Assembly (NCBI RefSeq): GCF_000003815.2
Contig: NC_049982.1
Location: 17,184,365 to 17,248,364, forward strand
Length of the DNA stretch: 64,000 bases
Source: Branchiostoma floridae
Taxonomy: Eukaryota; Chordata; Leptocardii; Amphioxiformes; Branchiostomatidae
Reading direction: 5' to 3'
The notes below the pieces were generated by a model. It was given only the letters and a program-made list of their open reading frames with translations. It was not told the DNA's origin and ran no database searches. Positions 34,125 through 48,200 of the stretch are shown in pieces. Both the position numbers and the translations under genes were made by a program. How positions within the stretch are numbered: the stretch's first letter is position 1; each line of letters opens with the position of its first letter.

Positions 34125-36258
34125 GGTGATTTTGGTCTCCAGGCACCATTGATCTTGTCCACTATTGCTTCTTACTATAGGTTACTCACTAGATTTACTC
34201 TCCTCTGGCCTGACTGGTTCTTTATATTTGAACCCTTCATGAGCATCAAGAGGACAAATACTGGTATTAAATGACAAAGCCATACATTGTAATAAAGGAT
34301 AAATCTGTATTGCAAAAAATAACAACACTGAATATTTGAAACTTGATTCAGGTACATGTAACATATATGTACTCATGTGATGTCCTGATTTTGCCTTAAA
34401 TAATACAATTATCTGTAACAGCTGTGCAGCAGCTACTGCAAACAAGCATGATGTATGATGTAGAACTTGTACTACAATGTGTTAACATTACAACAAAAAA
34501 TGTGACCAACCTGAAACTTAACCCTCAAGTTACCTTATAAATATACAAGTCAAATCCAAACAAAAATCCTTGCTGTCCTGCCAAACTACAGTACACCTTG
34601 AACTTAAACAAGTCAAACATGAACTCCACAAGCATTTGTGAAGTATATACAGTAGAATGCTCTGCCAGCAAGAGCTCAAACTGTCAACTGAGACAATAAG
34701 TAATAAACAAACAAGTAAACAGGGGCCCACAGGCATTAACTGTTTGGTTACTATTATTTAACTCCTATTATTTTCCCCTCCAATCTAACCTTCAAAATGT
34801 AACTACTAGTATACAGCTGTTTAGTCATCAGCTGACTGTATGAAAAAAAGAAATTGTGGCACAACTAAGTCCCAAAGAAGACCAAAACATAGACAGGCTT
34901 TCTTTACTGGCTCTACATATGAATCTGATCCTTGAAACAATATTTTTCCTGCCATTGCTCCAACTTCTTCTCCTGACAGCCCTACATAGGAATTTGAATA
35001 TACGAACATCAGATGTGATACCCTCATATCTAACAAAAGCAAGTGCTCATGTTTCAATTACTGATAGAAGTAACAATAGAATGTGGAAAGCAAATTCAAT
35101 TCCTGCTAATTTTTATTACAAATATTTTGGGGCCTAAACCCTAAACACACCCAGCCAAATCCTTGCATATCATTTCAGTTACCACCCTTACAAAATATAT
35201 AATAACTTACTAATTGTTGCATATAAATATCAACATGAAAAACAAAATAAATATCTGTTTCAGGAAAAAAACTGGCAAATAGTAAAAATGATCTGAACAG
35301 GCATGATTATTTATACAAAAGGAAAGAACAACAATGTAAAAAATCTCTGCGAAACAGTTGACCCGCAATAGGAACTTGTAAGAACATTTTCACACTCTTT
35401 ATCACAGCCTTATTATTCAATGCCTGTTATACATGCAACTGTTTATCTTCAACAGTGAAAAAGGAACAGTAAACATTTCCTACATCAAAGGCCCTTCTTC
35501 AGAGGCCAAACCAAGCAGATACACAAATAAACCTCAAATATCTTGGTTGTCATAGTAATCTTCTTTTGATTTTAATGGCGAATTTCCACATTTTGATGGA
35601 ACTCTCTCTTACCACTGAAAAAACGATGTTTACCTGAGATGGGAATGGAGCAACCGTTGCAACTTGCAAACTTTTATCCCCATAATGGGCAAGAGTTTGT
35701 TCATCCAGATGTTTTTTGGGAAATGGTATGAATTAATGAATAGCAACATATTCAAAGCCTTATCATCATTAGACCTACGTGTACCAGTCCCTACTCTCTC
35801 ATGTATAGTCATGTCTTTAAGGCACTAGCCAAGGAAGTTTCAAGAAAAACCTCCTTGGTTTATCAATGACAAAATTTGCTTCTTGAGAGTCAACATCTTG
35901 ATGGCACACATTGTATCTGCATGATAAACTCTCACTCTTAGCTATTGCTCTACAAAGTGGGGATACTTTTACTATTACAAAGCTCAGTGACAACTATGGA
36001 TTACAGGAAACTTCAGGTTAGCAAACTAGTTGGAAGAATAAGTACCCTGGCATTTCTCTTTTTGCTCTATGGCACATTTGACTGAAAGCCTTTTCTCACT
36101 GGAAACAGACAAAGCAAGGGTTTAACAAAGTTATATGTGTATGTGTACAATTTAACAGACAATGCTGAACCGTCAGGGCTCTGGGCCTTAGGCAGATCTG
36201 CATCTGCATTCTTCCATCGTGATATGTTCCTGGTACATGTGAAGGTGCCATTGTAGTA
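34125..36258. other. Convergent intergenic/3' UTR region, no gene recognised
   Basis: AT-rich DNA between the 3' ends of the TRPV gene (+) and the ZNF292-like gene (-). TTTATT at about 35114 reads AATAAA on the minus strand and could end the latter. The short open frames have no family features. Confidence 0.5.
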
Positions 36259-39200
36259 TCACTTTTTCTTTGATCTGTTACCTGAGAGAGGACATAAGAC
36301 TTGCTTTTAGAATTACGAATTACAATAACGAAAGTTCAGCTAGTAATTAGTGTACTGGTGCAAAATTAGATAAGCCCTAACTGTGTGACATATGACTAAA
36401 GAATTTTGTATACTGTGGTTCTCTTTTACATTGAAGCTATAAATATGGCTTCAATTCTAGGTCAAAAAATTAAACAGGGCCTCAAACTGGTGGGAAAAAC
36501 ATTTTGTATAACTTTTTTCTCTTTGCTATGGCCAATTAAAAGTCCTCAAAGAAGACTTAGAGTGAGAGACTAACCTTTGGGAGAAACCTTTCCCTTGGTG
36601 ACAAGAAGTCTGGGGGGCTCTCCTGTTCCTGCAGACTTCTTTCTCCGTGGTGTAGCTTCAGGTTTCCCTTTCCTCATCACCTTAGTCTTCACTCCAGTTG
36701 ATCTGCTTGCAGAGCATGGGGTAGGCTTCTTTGAGGACTTGATGTTCCCAAAGGTACTTTTCTTACCACTGGCAGGGATAGGTACACAATAGTGCTTAGA
36801 CTTGGAACTCTTCACTGCGGTCCGACCACTTGCTGAGTTCACAGCAGTGCCTGCAGCTTTTCTTAAGCTACCATCTGTAGGTGAGGCAGAACCCTTTACA
36901 GTCTTGTTTGATTTCTTTCTTTTAGTGCTTTCCACCATTAATGTGCTGTTCTCAGGCAAAAGGACCTTTGATAAGTCTTCTTCAGATCTGTTCCTCCTCT
37001 GCCTAGTAGCCATGGCCTTTCCTGAGGTTAGATTGGAAGGTCCTGCTGCTGCCTCTTCCATCACACTGGGATCAATTATGTTTTCTCTTGTTTCTCCTGT
37101 TGCTATAGTTACAGAGACACTGGTTGGTGACCTGCTTCGCAAGCGTCTCCCTGTTGTATCTTTTTCCATCACAGGTGTTTTGTTTGGCTTTGTGTGAGGG
37201 GCACATTTCACAGGAATGTTATCCTCAACTGGATTCATGTTCTCTTCCTTCTTGATTGGCATCTCCAGCTCCACTGACTCAGTAGAAGGAGGGTCTATTG
37301 TCTCTGTACCTTTTTCCTCCGGCAGAGCTGATTTTTCTTGGTACCTCTTCTTATCTTCTCTGCTGTATGTCCACCCAGTATTTTGAGGATTGAATAACAC
37401 AAGGCTATCTTGATCAGATTCTTCCTTACTACGTCCTTTAGAAATGTGTGATTTGTGTTTACTGAAGACTGCAACTGTCTTACCCAGTATCTTACATGTT
37501 GGTACCCTTTTTCGGACACTCCTTCTTGTAGCCTCAGCAGCTTTTTCACTCTTCTGTATTACCAAGCAATTAGATCTGTTTTTCTTCTGAGACTTTCTGC
37601 CTTCCAATGTGATTACTTCACTGGGAGTTGGATCTGTTCCTGGGGATGAAGCCAAAACTGCTGTTTCTGCCTCCTGACTGCCGGTGAGGTTGCTGACCTC
37701 ATTACAACAGGCCGACCCTGCCAGTGGCTCTGATGATGTGGGTTCCTGAGAATCCTTGCTGCCATGTTCATGACCAACAGCTGAAATTGTCTCCAGAGAC
37801 GACCCTTTAGAATCTGATACTGTCCTCCCACCGGTAGATTTACGCTTTTGTTGTCTTTTAACAGTCTGTTTTGTCACTTGAGACTTGACCTGGGTTGTTG
37901 AAGATGGCTTTTGTACAAACTGATCACTCCCTGGCACCTCTGCACCACTATCTTCCTCAGCAGAAGACAGTAAGTATTGTGTCATTCTTTGAGTTGCAAC
38001 TCTCCTCCTTACAGTCCTCCCTCGAACAAGGGGAACCTTCTCTTTGTTGTGGCTTCCTTCCAAGGATTTATCTTGTAGTTCCAAAGCAGCATCCTCAGAC
38101 ATCTGATTTGCAAATAACTCTGCAGAGCCAGGATTGAGTTTTTGCTGACTTTTAACTGCTTGTTTTTTTCTTCCTTTTTTGCTAGATGGTGACTTCTGCA
38201 AAGATCCTTGGCTTTTTGATGATTCTGACGTTGCAGCTTCATCTGTGCAATGCGACAATGGTTTTGTCCTGCTTTTCAGACTGCTCGACTTCCTCAGACC
38301 ATTTCCTAATGAGGAGGAAATCTCTCTTTTACTATCCTCACCTTTTCTGTCCACAGATACCTTGCAAGTAGTGGAATCCTCCTCAGAAGCATATCTTCCA
38401 GACTCATTGTCAGTATGAGCTGCTGTTGTCTCTTGTTGGTAAGACCTCTGAGCTCTGCCCCTCCTACCCCTGAACCTGCCCATCTTTTGACTTCTTTTTG
38501 CATTTTCTTTTGGCACTGGAATGTTCTGTGAAAATACTTCTAGACTTTGCAAATCCCCCTTGCTTTCACAAGGCTCTGATGATACACTGGTTTTTGTAGG
38601 GGATGAGTCTTCAAGCCTCTGTAATGATGCAGCTTCCTCAGAAGCTTCGGTTACCAGCTCATCAACAGCATTCAGTTCCTCCTTTGAAGAAGGCATCTCT
38701 GCTTTTTGTATTTCACAAACAGAGCTACGCTTTAGTGAGTCTTTGCATGTTTTTTCTTTCTTCTGGGGAGTAACACATGGATCATGCAAAACATCACCTT
38801 CCATTAACTCAGCACCTTTGCTATCTTTTGATGCCTTGACACTTGTACATGGATCAAGGCCTGCAGGCTGCACTGACTCCTCTCTTTGCTGTGATGTCAG
38901 ACCCTCCTCAGAAGCCTCATTTTTGATTTTGAGAGCATCACTACTAAAAGATGCTGTCTCTGTTGTTATGTTTGACACCGTTGGACTTGCTCTTTTCTTC
39001 CTACCAGCAGACAGACTCTTTTGCAGTGATATCTTAAACTTTTTTCTCTGGTCTGATGAGTTATCGTTGGCCTGTGCTGTGTCAGTTGACATTCTCTTTC
39101 TTGTCACAGGACCCCTGTATCCAGTATTATCAGCCTGTTCACGGTCAGCATAATGAAAGCTTGGCTTGTCATCTTTAGTTTTAGGAATTTGTTCTGGAAT

Positions 39201-42200
39201 TGTTAGCTTCCTATCTGCAAGAGTTTTACTCTGAGGCAAGGAGGCAGAGCACCTATTGCCCTCAAGAGAAGTACTTTGTTTACCCTTAAAGACATCAACT
39301 GTCCGATTGTTAGCAATAACTGCATCTTTGCCATCTATTGAGGAATTGCCAACTGGTTCGTCAATGGTGTCCACTGTACGTGTTGCACTATTGCAGGCAT
39401 GTTCAGGTTCAATGTTACAAGTCTTTACAGGTTCAACACTGCAAGTCTGTTTAGGTTCTACTTTGCATGTCTGCAATGCCTCATCCTTGGACGTGGGCTC
39501 TGGTTCAGACTTGCAAGTCTGACCTGTTTCAACCTCGGCATAAACAATCGGCGGATCTTTATCATTTGTCAGAGAACCATGGACTACTACTGTACCAGTT
39601 GCTGTTTTTCTCTCTTCTGCTGGAACACTGCCTCCACTGCTAATGTGGCCTTGAGTTAGTTGTACCTCACTCAATGGGATGACATCATCATCTGAAGGTT
39701 TATCATTAGTTAAAGGACTTTGAGCAGGTTCCACCTCACTTGCTGTCCTATTAGTATCAACACTTTCCTCTGTGGTCAAACAGCTGTGAGCTGTTATTGT
39801 ACTGTCAGCTACTGGAATATCATCATCAAAAAAGTTGTCTTTGTTGACAAAAAGGCTGTCCTCTGGTTCTTTGCTAGTTGCAACTAAAGCTGAAGATTCT
39901 GACTCAGAATGCAAGTGGATGTGAGATGGTTCAATGTCTGGGGCCTTTCCTGTATCAAGCTCACCAACATTCTCTTCATCAGTGTCATCTTTGGGACCAT
40001 CATCAACATGTCCTGCTGCAGTCTCTGATGTACCTGAGTCCCAAGCCACCATTTCATTACCTGTTATGTTACGATCAATACCTCTGGCCTCATTTGGAGA
40101 TGCTGCTAGTTGTGCAAGTGTCAACCTGTTGCTTTCTTGTCTATCAACTGAGTCTGCCTTCCAAACCTCTACAGCATCTCCACTGGTCATTCTGGTATTC
40201 TCATTCTGCTCAGCACTGCTGGCTGCAGACTTTCCTCTTGCCTTTTTAGTGGTTGCTGCCATACTTGTTGGTTGGTCACTTTCATAAGAGCTACTGCCTT
40301 TTGCTACAGTTGAAATGCTACAACCATTCACAGCTATGTCATTGGAGGCTGTGCAGTGTTCATAGGCTGGAATGTATGGGACAGTCAAGGGCCTTCTGGC
40401 AAGAACTTGGCCTTCACCCTCGCTGTCCTGTATCTGTACATTTTCTGTTGGAGGAGGGCATCCTTGTGATTGTGCATGAAGTGATGATGAAATCTGATCC
40501 ATTCTCATGGGAGAGGACACTTTTCCATTATTATCCACAGGCTCTCTTTGGGATTGTCTAAGAGATGAACAAGCTGAACTGTTGTCAGCCACAGCATAAT
40601 GACTAGCCCACATATGGTTAGCTGAAAAGCTACTTCTGAAGGTTGGAGTTGTTCTGAGGTCTAGTGGTTGTACCTCATTTGTGGTCACAGTGTGAGTCTT
40701 TGGCCAGGCTGCTGGTGAGGTTTGGGCAGGTTTGCTTCTAGCATGAGCAGGATTTTGGCCATGTTGTGGAGAATGCCACCAATCAGCCTGGCTTTGCCAC
40801 AATGTTTCATCAGGTTCTCCATATGGTGTTACATCTGTCAGCCCACTCATGTACCGGGAATGTTGGTCATTTATCCACCTTCGACTGCCTGGTTTACTTT
40901 GAGATGGAGAGGGTCTGAATGTTGGGATACTGCTGTCAGGCACATGCCTTCTAGGGCTGTACTTTGCCTGCGGTGGAATGTTGAGGACAGTTGGCGAAGC
41001 ACCAGCATTCACCGCAGAAGTGCTCTGCTTCCTGGAGTTACTGCTCTTCCCTTTCCTACTGCGCTTCTTCTTGTCTGCAGGTACAAAGAGCCCTTCATCT
41101 CTGCGAAACCCCTGAGCAGTGTCCACCAGCGGTAAACTACCAACATTGTAGCACCCAACAGTTGACTGCAGTCCTGTCTGGAATGGACTAAAGGTAGCAA
41201 AGTTGTGACTGTTGGGAATGTTAGCAGCAAAAGCAGTCTGAGGCAGCATATATGCAGGGGACATGTTAAGTATTGCAGGGGACATGTTACCCGATGCAGG
41301 GGACACATTCAAAGGTGCAGAGGACATGCTCATTGGTGCAGGGGACAAGCCCTGTATCATAGGGATCTCCACTTCCTGTGGGAATAAAGGAGTAACCACA
41401 GACAGTGATTCATTACATCTACTCTGCATTGAAGGGTCAGCTCCAGGACTCCTTGCCACATCCTTCATTTCATCCTTGTCTGTGAGGAGATTATACAAGA
41501 ATGATGCTTTGTAGTCTTTCTTGCCCTTTCTCTTTGATGCAGACTTTACAGTTGGGGATGCAAAATTCTGGTTTTCATCTTTGTTCCTTGACGGACTCAC
41601 ATGTGATGACTTCTTTGGTGGACTAGTATTTTCCGTGGGGGATAATGTTGTTGGTGGACTTGCCATCAACATCACAGGCGGACTCACCATGGGTGACATC
41701 CTCACTGGAGGACTGAAACTATGGTGACTGAAAATGGGCATCTCATTGGTACTGGCATTGGTATCAAACTTTGGATGAGATGCCTCCGGCACCGTTGTTG
41801 GCACTGCAAGCATAGTGTCTTTTACTGGTTGCAGAAGCAATGTCAAGTGTTCTTCATTTGATGGACTGACAAAGTTGTCAAAAGAGGTTTGGGGCAGCTG
41901 TTTTGTGGGTCTTAGGGTAAGTATCCTATCAGTAGATGTTACACCATCATTTCTGGAGGGCATTGGCATCATCAAGGAAGGGTTATCAGCCTGCCAATAT
42001 CTCTCTTCTGTCTTCCTTTCTGGGTCCTCCTTCCCTTGGATCCCACTATCTTTTAATGAATCTATGTCTTGTAGGTGTGGAATTCCCTTTGCTGCCAGCT
42101 CTGCACATGTTTTCTTTCTTATCTCTGCCAAGTTCTGTGGGCACTTTCCTTTTCTCTTCTTTGTGCCTATTTTGGATTTGCTTCCATTCACCTTTGCATC

Positions 42201-45200
42201 ATTTATACCAGACATTGGCACAAAGTCTTCCCTACTACTAGCAAAAGACTGGTGGTCATAGCTGATCTGTTCTTTACCATCAAAAATGTCTTTTGTAGCA
42301 AGTGTGGCAGCCGCTGCATGCCCAAAGGGTAAGTCTGTTGTCCAAGGGTCCAGTGAACTGTTCGGAAAGTTGTGCTGATGAGAGCTTGTCATATGGGTTA
42401 TCACCTCCATTCTGGTGCTGCTTGAATACTCACAATACTGGCACACAAATGAAATGTCTTTTGAGTAGCGCTTGATATGGTCACCATGTCTGTTCATGTG
42501 CCTTTTGATGTTGCCCACATAAATTGTCTGAAACGTACAGCAGCCACACTTGTAGCTCTCACGCTTTTGAATAGCTGTTGGCCCTACTCCTATCATACCT
42601 TTCCTTCTTTTCTTTGTTGCCAGGAAAGGCCGTGGGATATGCAAGAGCTCTCCCCTCATCACGTTTTCCTGTGTGCCTTTGGCTTTCTCTACAAAAGTAC
42701 TATCTGTTGCTGATGCACTATCCCTCCTGTCTAAATCTGCTAGACCCGAGGAATACAATTCACCATGCCTCATCATGTATTCCAAATCAGTATTACAGGC
42801 ATCATCGGTATTAACTCCAATTGTCCTCTCACTCAGATATGGTGAATTTCCTCTCTTCTGTGTCCCTAACACTTTGTCTGTATGTTCCTTGGACAGCCTC
42901 ACGGTGCCACGTTGGTCACTGTATGTCCCCTGACCAGTCATGGTGCCACTTTGGTCATTATATGGCCGGGCCTGACTAGCTTTACCCTCTGACAACATTT
43001 GTCTCAGCTTGTTAAATTGTAATGGCTTTGCAGTTGGGGCACTCTTTTTATCCCTGCTGTCCAGAGACCTGTTCTTCAGTTCAGCTGGCTCTAGCATAGA
43101 TTTCTCCTTTGTCTTTGAGACAATTTCATCCATTCCATCCACACCATGAGTAACATTGTTCTGTCTAAAGTCAAAACCTGTCCAGAAATTCCTGTCACTC
43201 TGCATCTTCTCCGGCCTGCTTGGCCCTTGGATTGGGTGAAGCCCAGATTCCATTCCCTCTCCAGTCTCAGTGCTGTACTCACTGCTACCATCATACCCTT
43301 CATGGCTGCTGGTTGTGTCTCCCCTGCTGCTCAGGCTACTGGCACTGCTATTCCACGTGTTCTTCCATGTTGGATCAAGACTATGCACTGGTGCAACAGT
43401 GTGCATGGAGTCTGAATCATGCAGTCTCGACCTGTTGGGAACACCTGCATCTCTTTGAAGACCTTGCTGTGATGACAGCTTTGAAGGTCTTCTCTTTGCT
43501 TTGGAACCATCTTTTTCACCTTTGGATGAAGGAGAGATAAAGGGTCCCCTGTCTTGTCTCTCAGTTGCATTGGTAACTGTGCTAATAGCTTCAAAAATAT
43601 TTTTCCTAGAAGTGACCATATTTTGGTTGCTTCCACCGGTGGCACCTCCTGCCTCTGCACTCGTATCTGCTGATTTCTGATGACCCAGATGTGCTGCCAT
43701 CCTCATTTCAGCAGCAGCTATAGTGTTGTCGGGGGCACTACAGTTCTCGAGATCTACCAACAAAACAGAGCCACATGGCCCTCCTTGGTCCATGCTGTCC
43801 ACAAAGTCAGCCATCTTGATTTTCAACAAGTCTGCATTGCCATTTTCAGCCATCAAGTCTCCTGTCAAAGTAAAGTCTGACAAGTCTCCTTGGTGGTTTC
43901 CCTTTTCTGGAGAGTGACAAGACACAATCTCTTCACTTTGATCACTGGAATGAGTGTAGATTTTTAGTGGCTCTGGAGGAACAAATCCTCCCCACTCCCC
44001 GAGAGTCCCCCCATACTTTGAATGCAGTTCCTCCATTCTGTCCAATCCTACAACATCACAGGGAACACTCTCTACAGCATCAAGGTCTAGTGTCTCTGTG
44101 CATTCCAGGTCCATAGACTGCTCTTCTTTGTCTACTGGTTGCTGACAGTCACCACAGCTTGCATCTGCTGGGGAGACAGATACTTCATTGACAGCTTCCT
44201 CTTCAGTAGAAGTAGTGAAATCAAAATCCTCTGGATTTGTTTTCCACAGCAAGTCATGAAGGGTCACATGCCTGAGGTTCTTATGTGGCTTTCTCACACC
44301 CTGTCCTGCAGGATGCTCTTTGCTGTGCTCTCCCTGTGTACTGGAGCGTTTCTGGTGCTTGTCTTCATCATGACCATTGCTCAGTACACTGGAGTTCCTA
44401 TTGGATGCAACTTCCTCTACCTTGTCTTTGATTATCCTTGCCAACAAGTCATCTGTGTCCACCATTTTATCCATGCTCACAGTCTCTGTACTGTCAGGTG
44501 TGCTCCTGACAGCATCATTGGCAACCGGTTCCAACCAGCCTTCCTGTGAAACACTTCTTGACTCTTCCATGCTCTCCGCCTGTTTCCACTTGTCTCCATA
44601 TGCTGGACTTCTGCCTTCATTCTCACAGACAATCACCTCCTCTTCTCCCACAAAGGGACTGTCGTTGGCAACATTGTCCACAATACTAGTTGCTTTGGGT
44701 GGCCTTGGAGGGGTGGCAAAATCCAGTCCATACCTGGCCCCGCTGAAGATGGGACTGACTGGACCACATGACCCGTCATCACTATCACTCAGAAGGAGTG
44801 TCAGGTCTTCTTCATCTGACTCCACCGCGGCACAAACTGGCTCCTTCTCCGTCAGCCTGGGCTTAGAGACTGTCGCCTTACATGGAGATTTCCCGATTTC
44901 CTCAAATGCTGATATGTCACATTCAGCCTCAACATGTTCCTGGGTAAGAAAATAAAGGGGCAGTTCAAACTCAAATAAAGTCACCACAATGTCATGTATT
45001 TTGCCCTGAACAATTTGTCATAATTGTTTGCTGTATTTTCTTTTGGTGGAGACAAAGTCCACTCGAACACAAAAATACCAACATAGAAAGGTATTCCTTC
45101 CTTGTGACATGCACATTTCATGAAAAGAATCATTCAGCATACCTGTAAGAGAGTGTTCCTCTCCTCTGAGGTCAGCAGCTTTAACATGTGTGGCTTCAGC

Positions 45201-48200
45201 TGCTGCCAGGACATCTCTGGATGTAGACCGCAGGAGCGGGGTCGCAGCTTCCGCAGGGTCTTCAGGATGTCTCTCCTCTTGTGTCTGCTGAGGTTCACCC
45301 CTGAGGCAAACATGCAATCACAAAATCAAATTAAATGTACAGTTGGACTCAAGAGCTGTAAGGTCTTCTTGACTGTATTTGACAGGGCTGCAGTCCTTAA
45401 TGATATGTTCCCCTTACCTTATATTACTGTCAAGGTACTACTTTTTACTATAATTGCATACCTAGTTGTCTAGCTTCCACCTGTATCTGCGATCACCATT
45501 CCCAATACGTTCTTTACTGTTTTCTGTTTTCTTTCCTCTGCCTGTTAATACTGTAATTACAAATACCTGAAGCCAACGATAGACAGACTTAAGAAATAAG
45601 AGTAATATACAAAGTTTTCCTGTACTCTAATTAGAGGTTAGAATTTTCTCCAAACATTATCCCAAGCAGGTGACTAGGAGGTTGAAGAGGGTTTGTTGTC
45701 TGACCTGTACCCTGCACTTCCTCAGGTAGGTTGACAACAGCTTCCACCACGTAGTACTGATCCAGGTCAGGACTGATAGAGAAGGAGGTCAGCTGGCTGG
45801 CACACCTGGGCAGGGGGGAGAAACACAACCAGTACACGGACAGGTTAAAATCAACCATATACTGACTGTTGAATGTAGTACCATTAATGCAGAAACTTTT
45901 GCGGTGGTTTTATGTTTGCATTTTTTGCAGTGGACGCTTCACCGCGAACTCAAAAACATTTTCCTCCTGTCTTCTGCCTGCGCCACCTACGACACTCCCT
46001 TCTCACTACATGTACGTAGTATAGTGTTACATTGTCAAAGTATGATGACATGTTTGAGGTACTTGCTACGGTGAAGACACACAAATACTTAGTTCGCATT
46101 CATTCATTTCTACATACCACCTACTGTATAACACCATGGTAGAAAAGTACCACTGTACTACGTATTCAGAGGGTAGATACGGTTAAATCAGTGAAAGTTG
46201 ATCACACCAGCAATATCAAAGTCAAAAGTGGACTTTTCTGTCCATTTGTAGCACCCATGCCGAGTAAACAGTTAGTGTTTTCTTTGGTGTAGCAAGCAAT
46301 ATATCGCAATATTTACATCTCCTTGAAGAAAATAAGTTTTGGTGACAATATACATGTACAATGTAGTACGTATCTAATTTGAGTATTCCCACGACACCCC
46401 CAAATCTGGTGATACACACGAGACTTACTATTTTTTTAACCTCCTTGATGTAACATACCTGATCTATTACTTTCCACATATAGGATTTGCTACTAAAGTA
46501 GAGTTTAGGTCTCAACATAAAAAGACAGTAAGTGTCATCTGTAACCTTAGAACTGGAAACTGTTTTGGTTTGCATACTTTATACCATCTGACAGCATGTG
46601 TAGACTGAGTTATTGTGTCCCATCCATATAGGTCAATACCTGATTATTTTCTATCGTTTTGTGCTTTTATCAAACGGTATGTCATAGTTGATCCAGGAAC
46701 TTATTTTCGGACCTTCCTGGATTTCTAAGCATGCCATTTTCGTGGGTATATTGTTACAACTTTGTCAAAAATGCACACAAAATCAGTCAATACATCTTAG
46801 TGGAAACCCAGCATCAGTGTTGAAAGTACACTACACATTGCTAAGTCCATACCTGAGAGTCTTCTTCCTTGGAATACAGAGCTCAAAAGAGACCGTGTGA
46901 AGTGTTCATTTAGAGTTATTTCAGCAGTTTATTCAGGTGTTACCCATTTGGTTACGGGGGTGTTTAAGCATAATATGAGGCATTGTTTTAATTTAAGGGT
47001 ACACATTATAGGAATTGAGCGCGCTGTAAATATCTTGTATTAAAAATCTCCATTCAGATTGAAATTTGCAATATGTTATGTTACTTTTTTTCCACATTTC
47101 CACCATCAGTATACAACACAAAATATAGCAAGCCACTAGAAGTCCCCTAATTTTTGGTAGCCTACCAAAAACTTCCCATTTTGACAAACATGGCTGATAA
47201 ATCAAGTGGTTGCAATTGTGGGACTTGTTTATATTGAATTCCCACGACAAAACACAGTTTGCAACTCATGCTATAGTTGATTCCATGTGATAGTTGATTC
47301 CATTCAGATGCTGCTCTATATGTGAAGGATTTTTTTAAGACTGTTTGTCTTTGGTTTCTCAGTTCTAAAGTTTTTCCGTGTTGCATGTCTCGTATGGTAG
47401 CTGTGCTGGTTAGATACCAAATGTAGTCTACAGTACAATGATGACGGCTCCTTGGAAAGGAGTACTTTGTGAAAGGTACACATGTTGCTTACATAGAGTC
47501 TTTCACTTACAGTCAACCATGATAAGACATTGTGCATATGCTTGATCGGGGTGCAGTTAGTTCTCAAACTAAGTAAGTCTGCCTGCTTTATTCTGCATCA
47601 CTTGTAGTGCGGTGATGTTCTTTTGTGTGGTAGAGGTCCAAACCGCTGCACAGTAGTCAAGATGTTGCAAGGTAGGTGTTTCTGTCAACAATTTCAGTAA
47701 GGACTGATCCAAGTATGCAGCACTCCTTCTGATGGTACCCAGGGACCTAGCCATTTTCTTTATGGTTTCTTCTACATGGAGGTCCCATGTGAGACACTCG
47801 TTCAAGATGCTCCCAAGTAGCTTCATAGTTGTTACTTGCTGTACAGGACATCCGTCAGCAAACAAGGTGAGTTTCGTTTTCTTTGACATTTTGGGTCTAC
47901 TCCCAAGCAACATACATTTTGTCTTATTTGCATTCAACAAGAGTATGTTTAGACTCACCCAGTTACATATATTATTCAAATCTTCCTGCAAATTGACTGT
48001 TACTGTCTCCACTGATGGCGAGCACGTGTATGCGGATGTAGTGCTGTACTACATATTTAGAGAGTAGATACAGTTAGATCAGTGAAAGTTGATCACACCA
48101 GCACTGTCAAAGTCATAAGTGGACTGTTCTGTCCATTTGTACATGTACAAGTAGCACCCTTGCCGAGTAACCACCAAATCATTACCGACTGGCAGTTGGT

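Noticed and set aside
36577-44955. Many plus-strand frames opposite the giant exon
   Set aside because: Shadows of the 8.4 kb coding exon on the minus strand. None has its own family motif.
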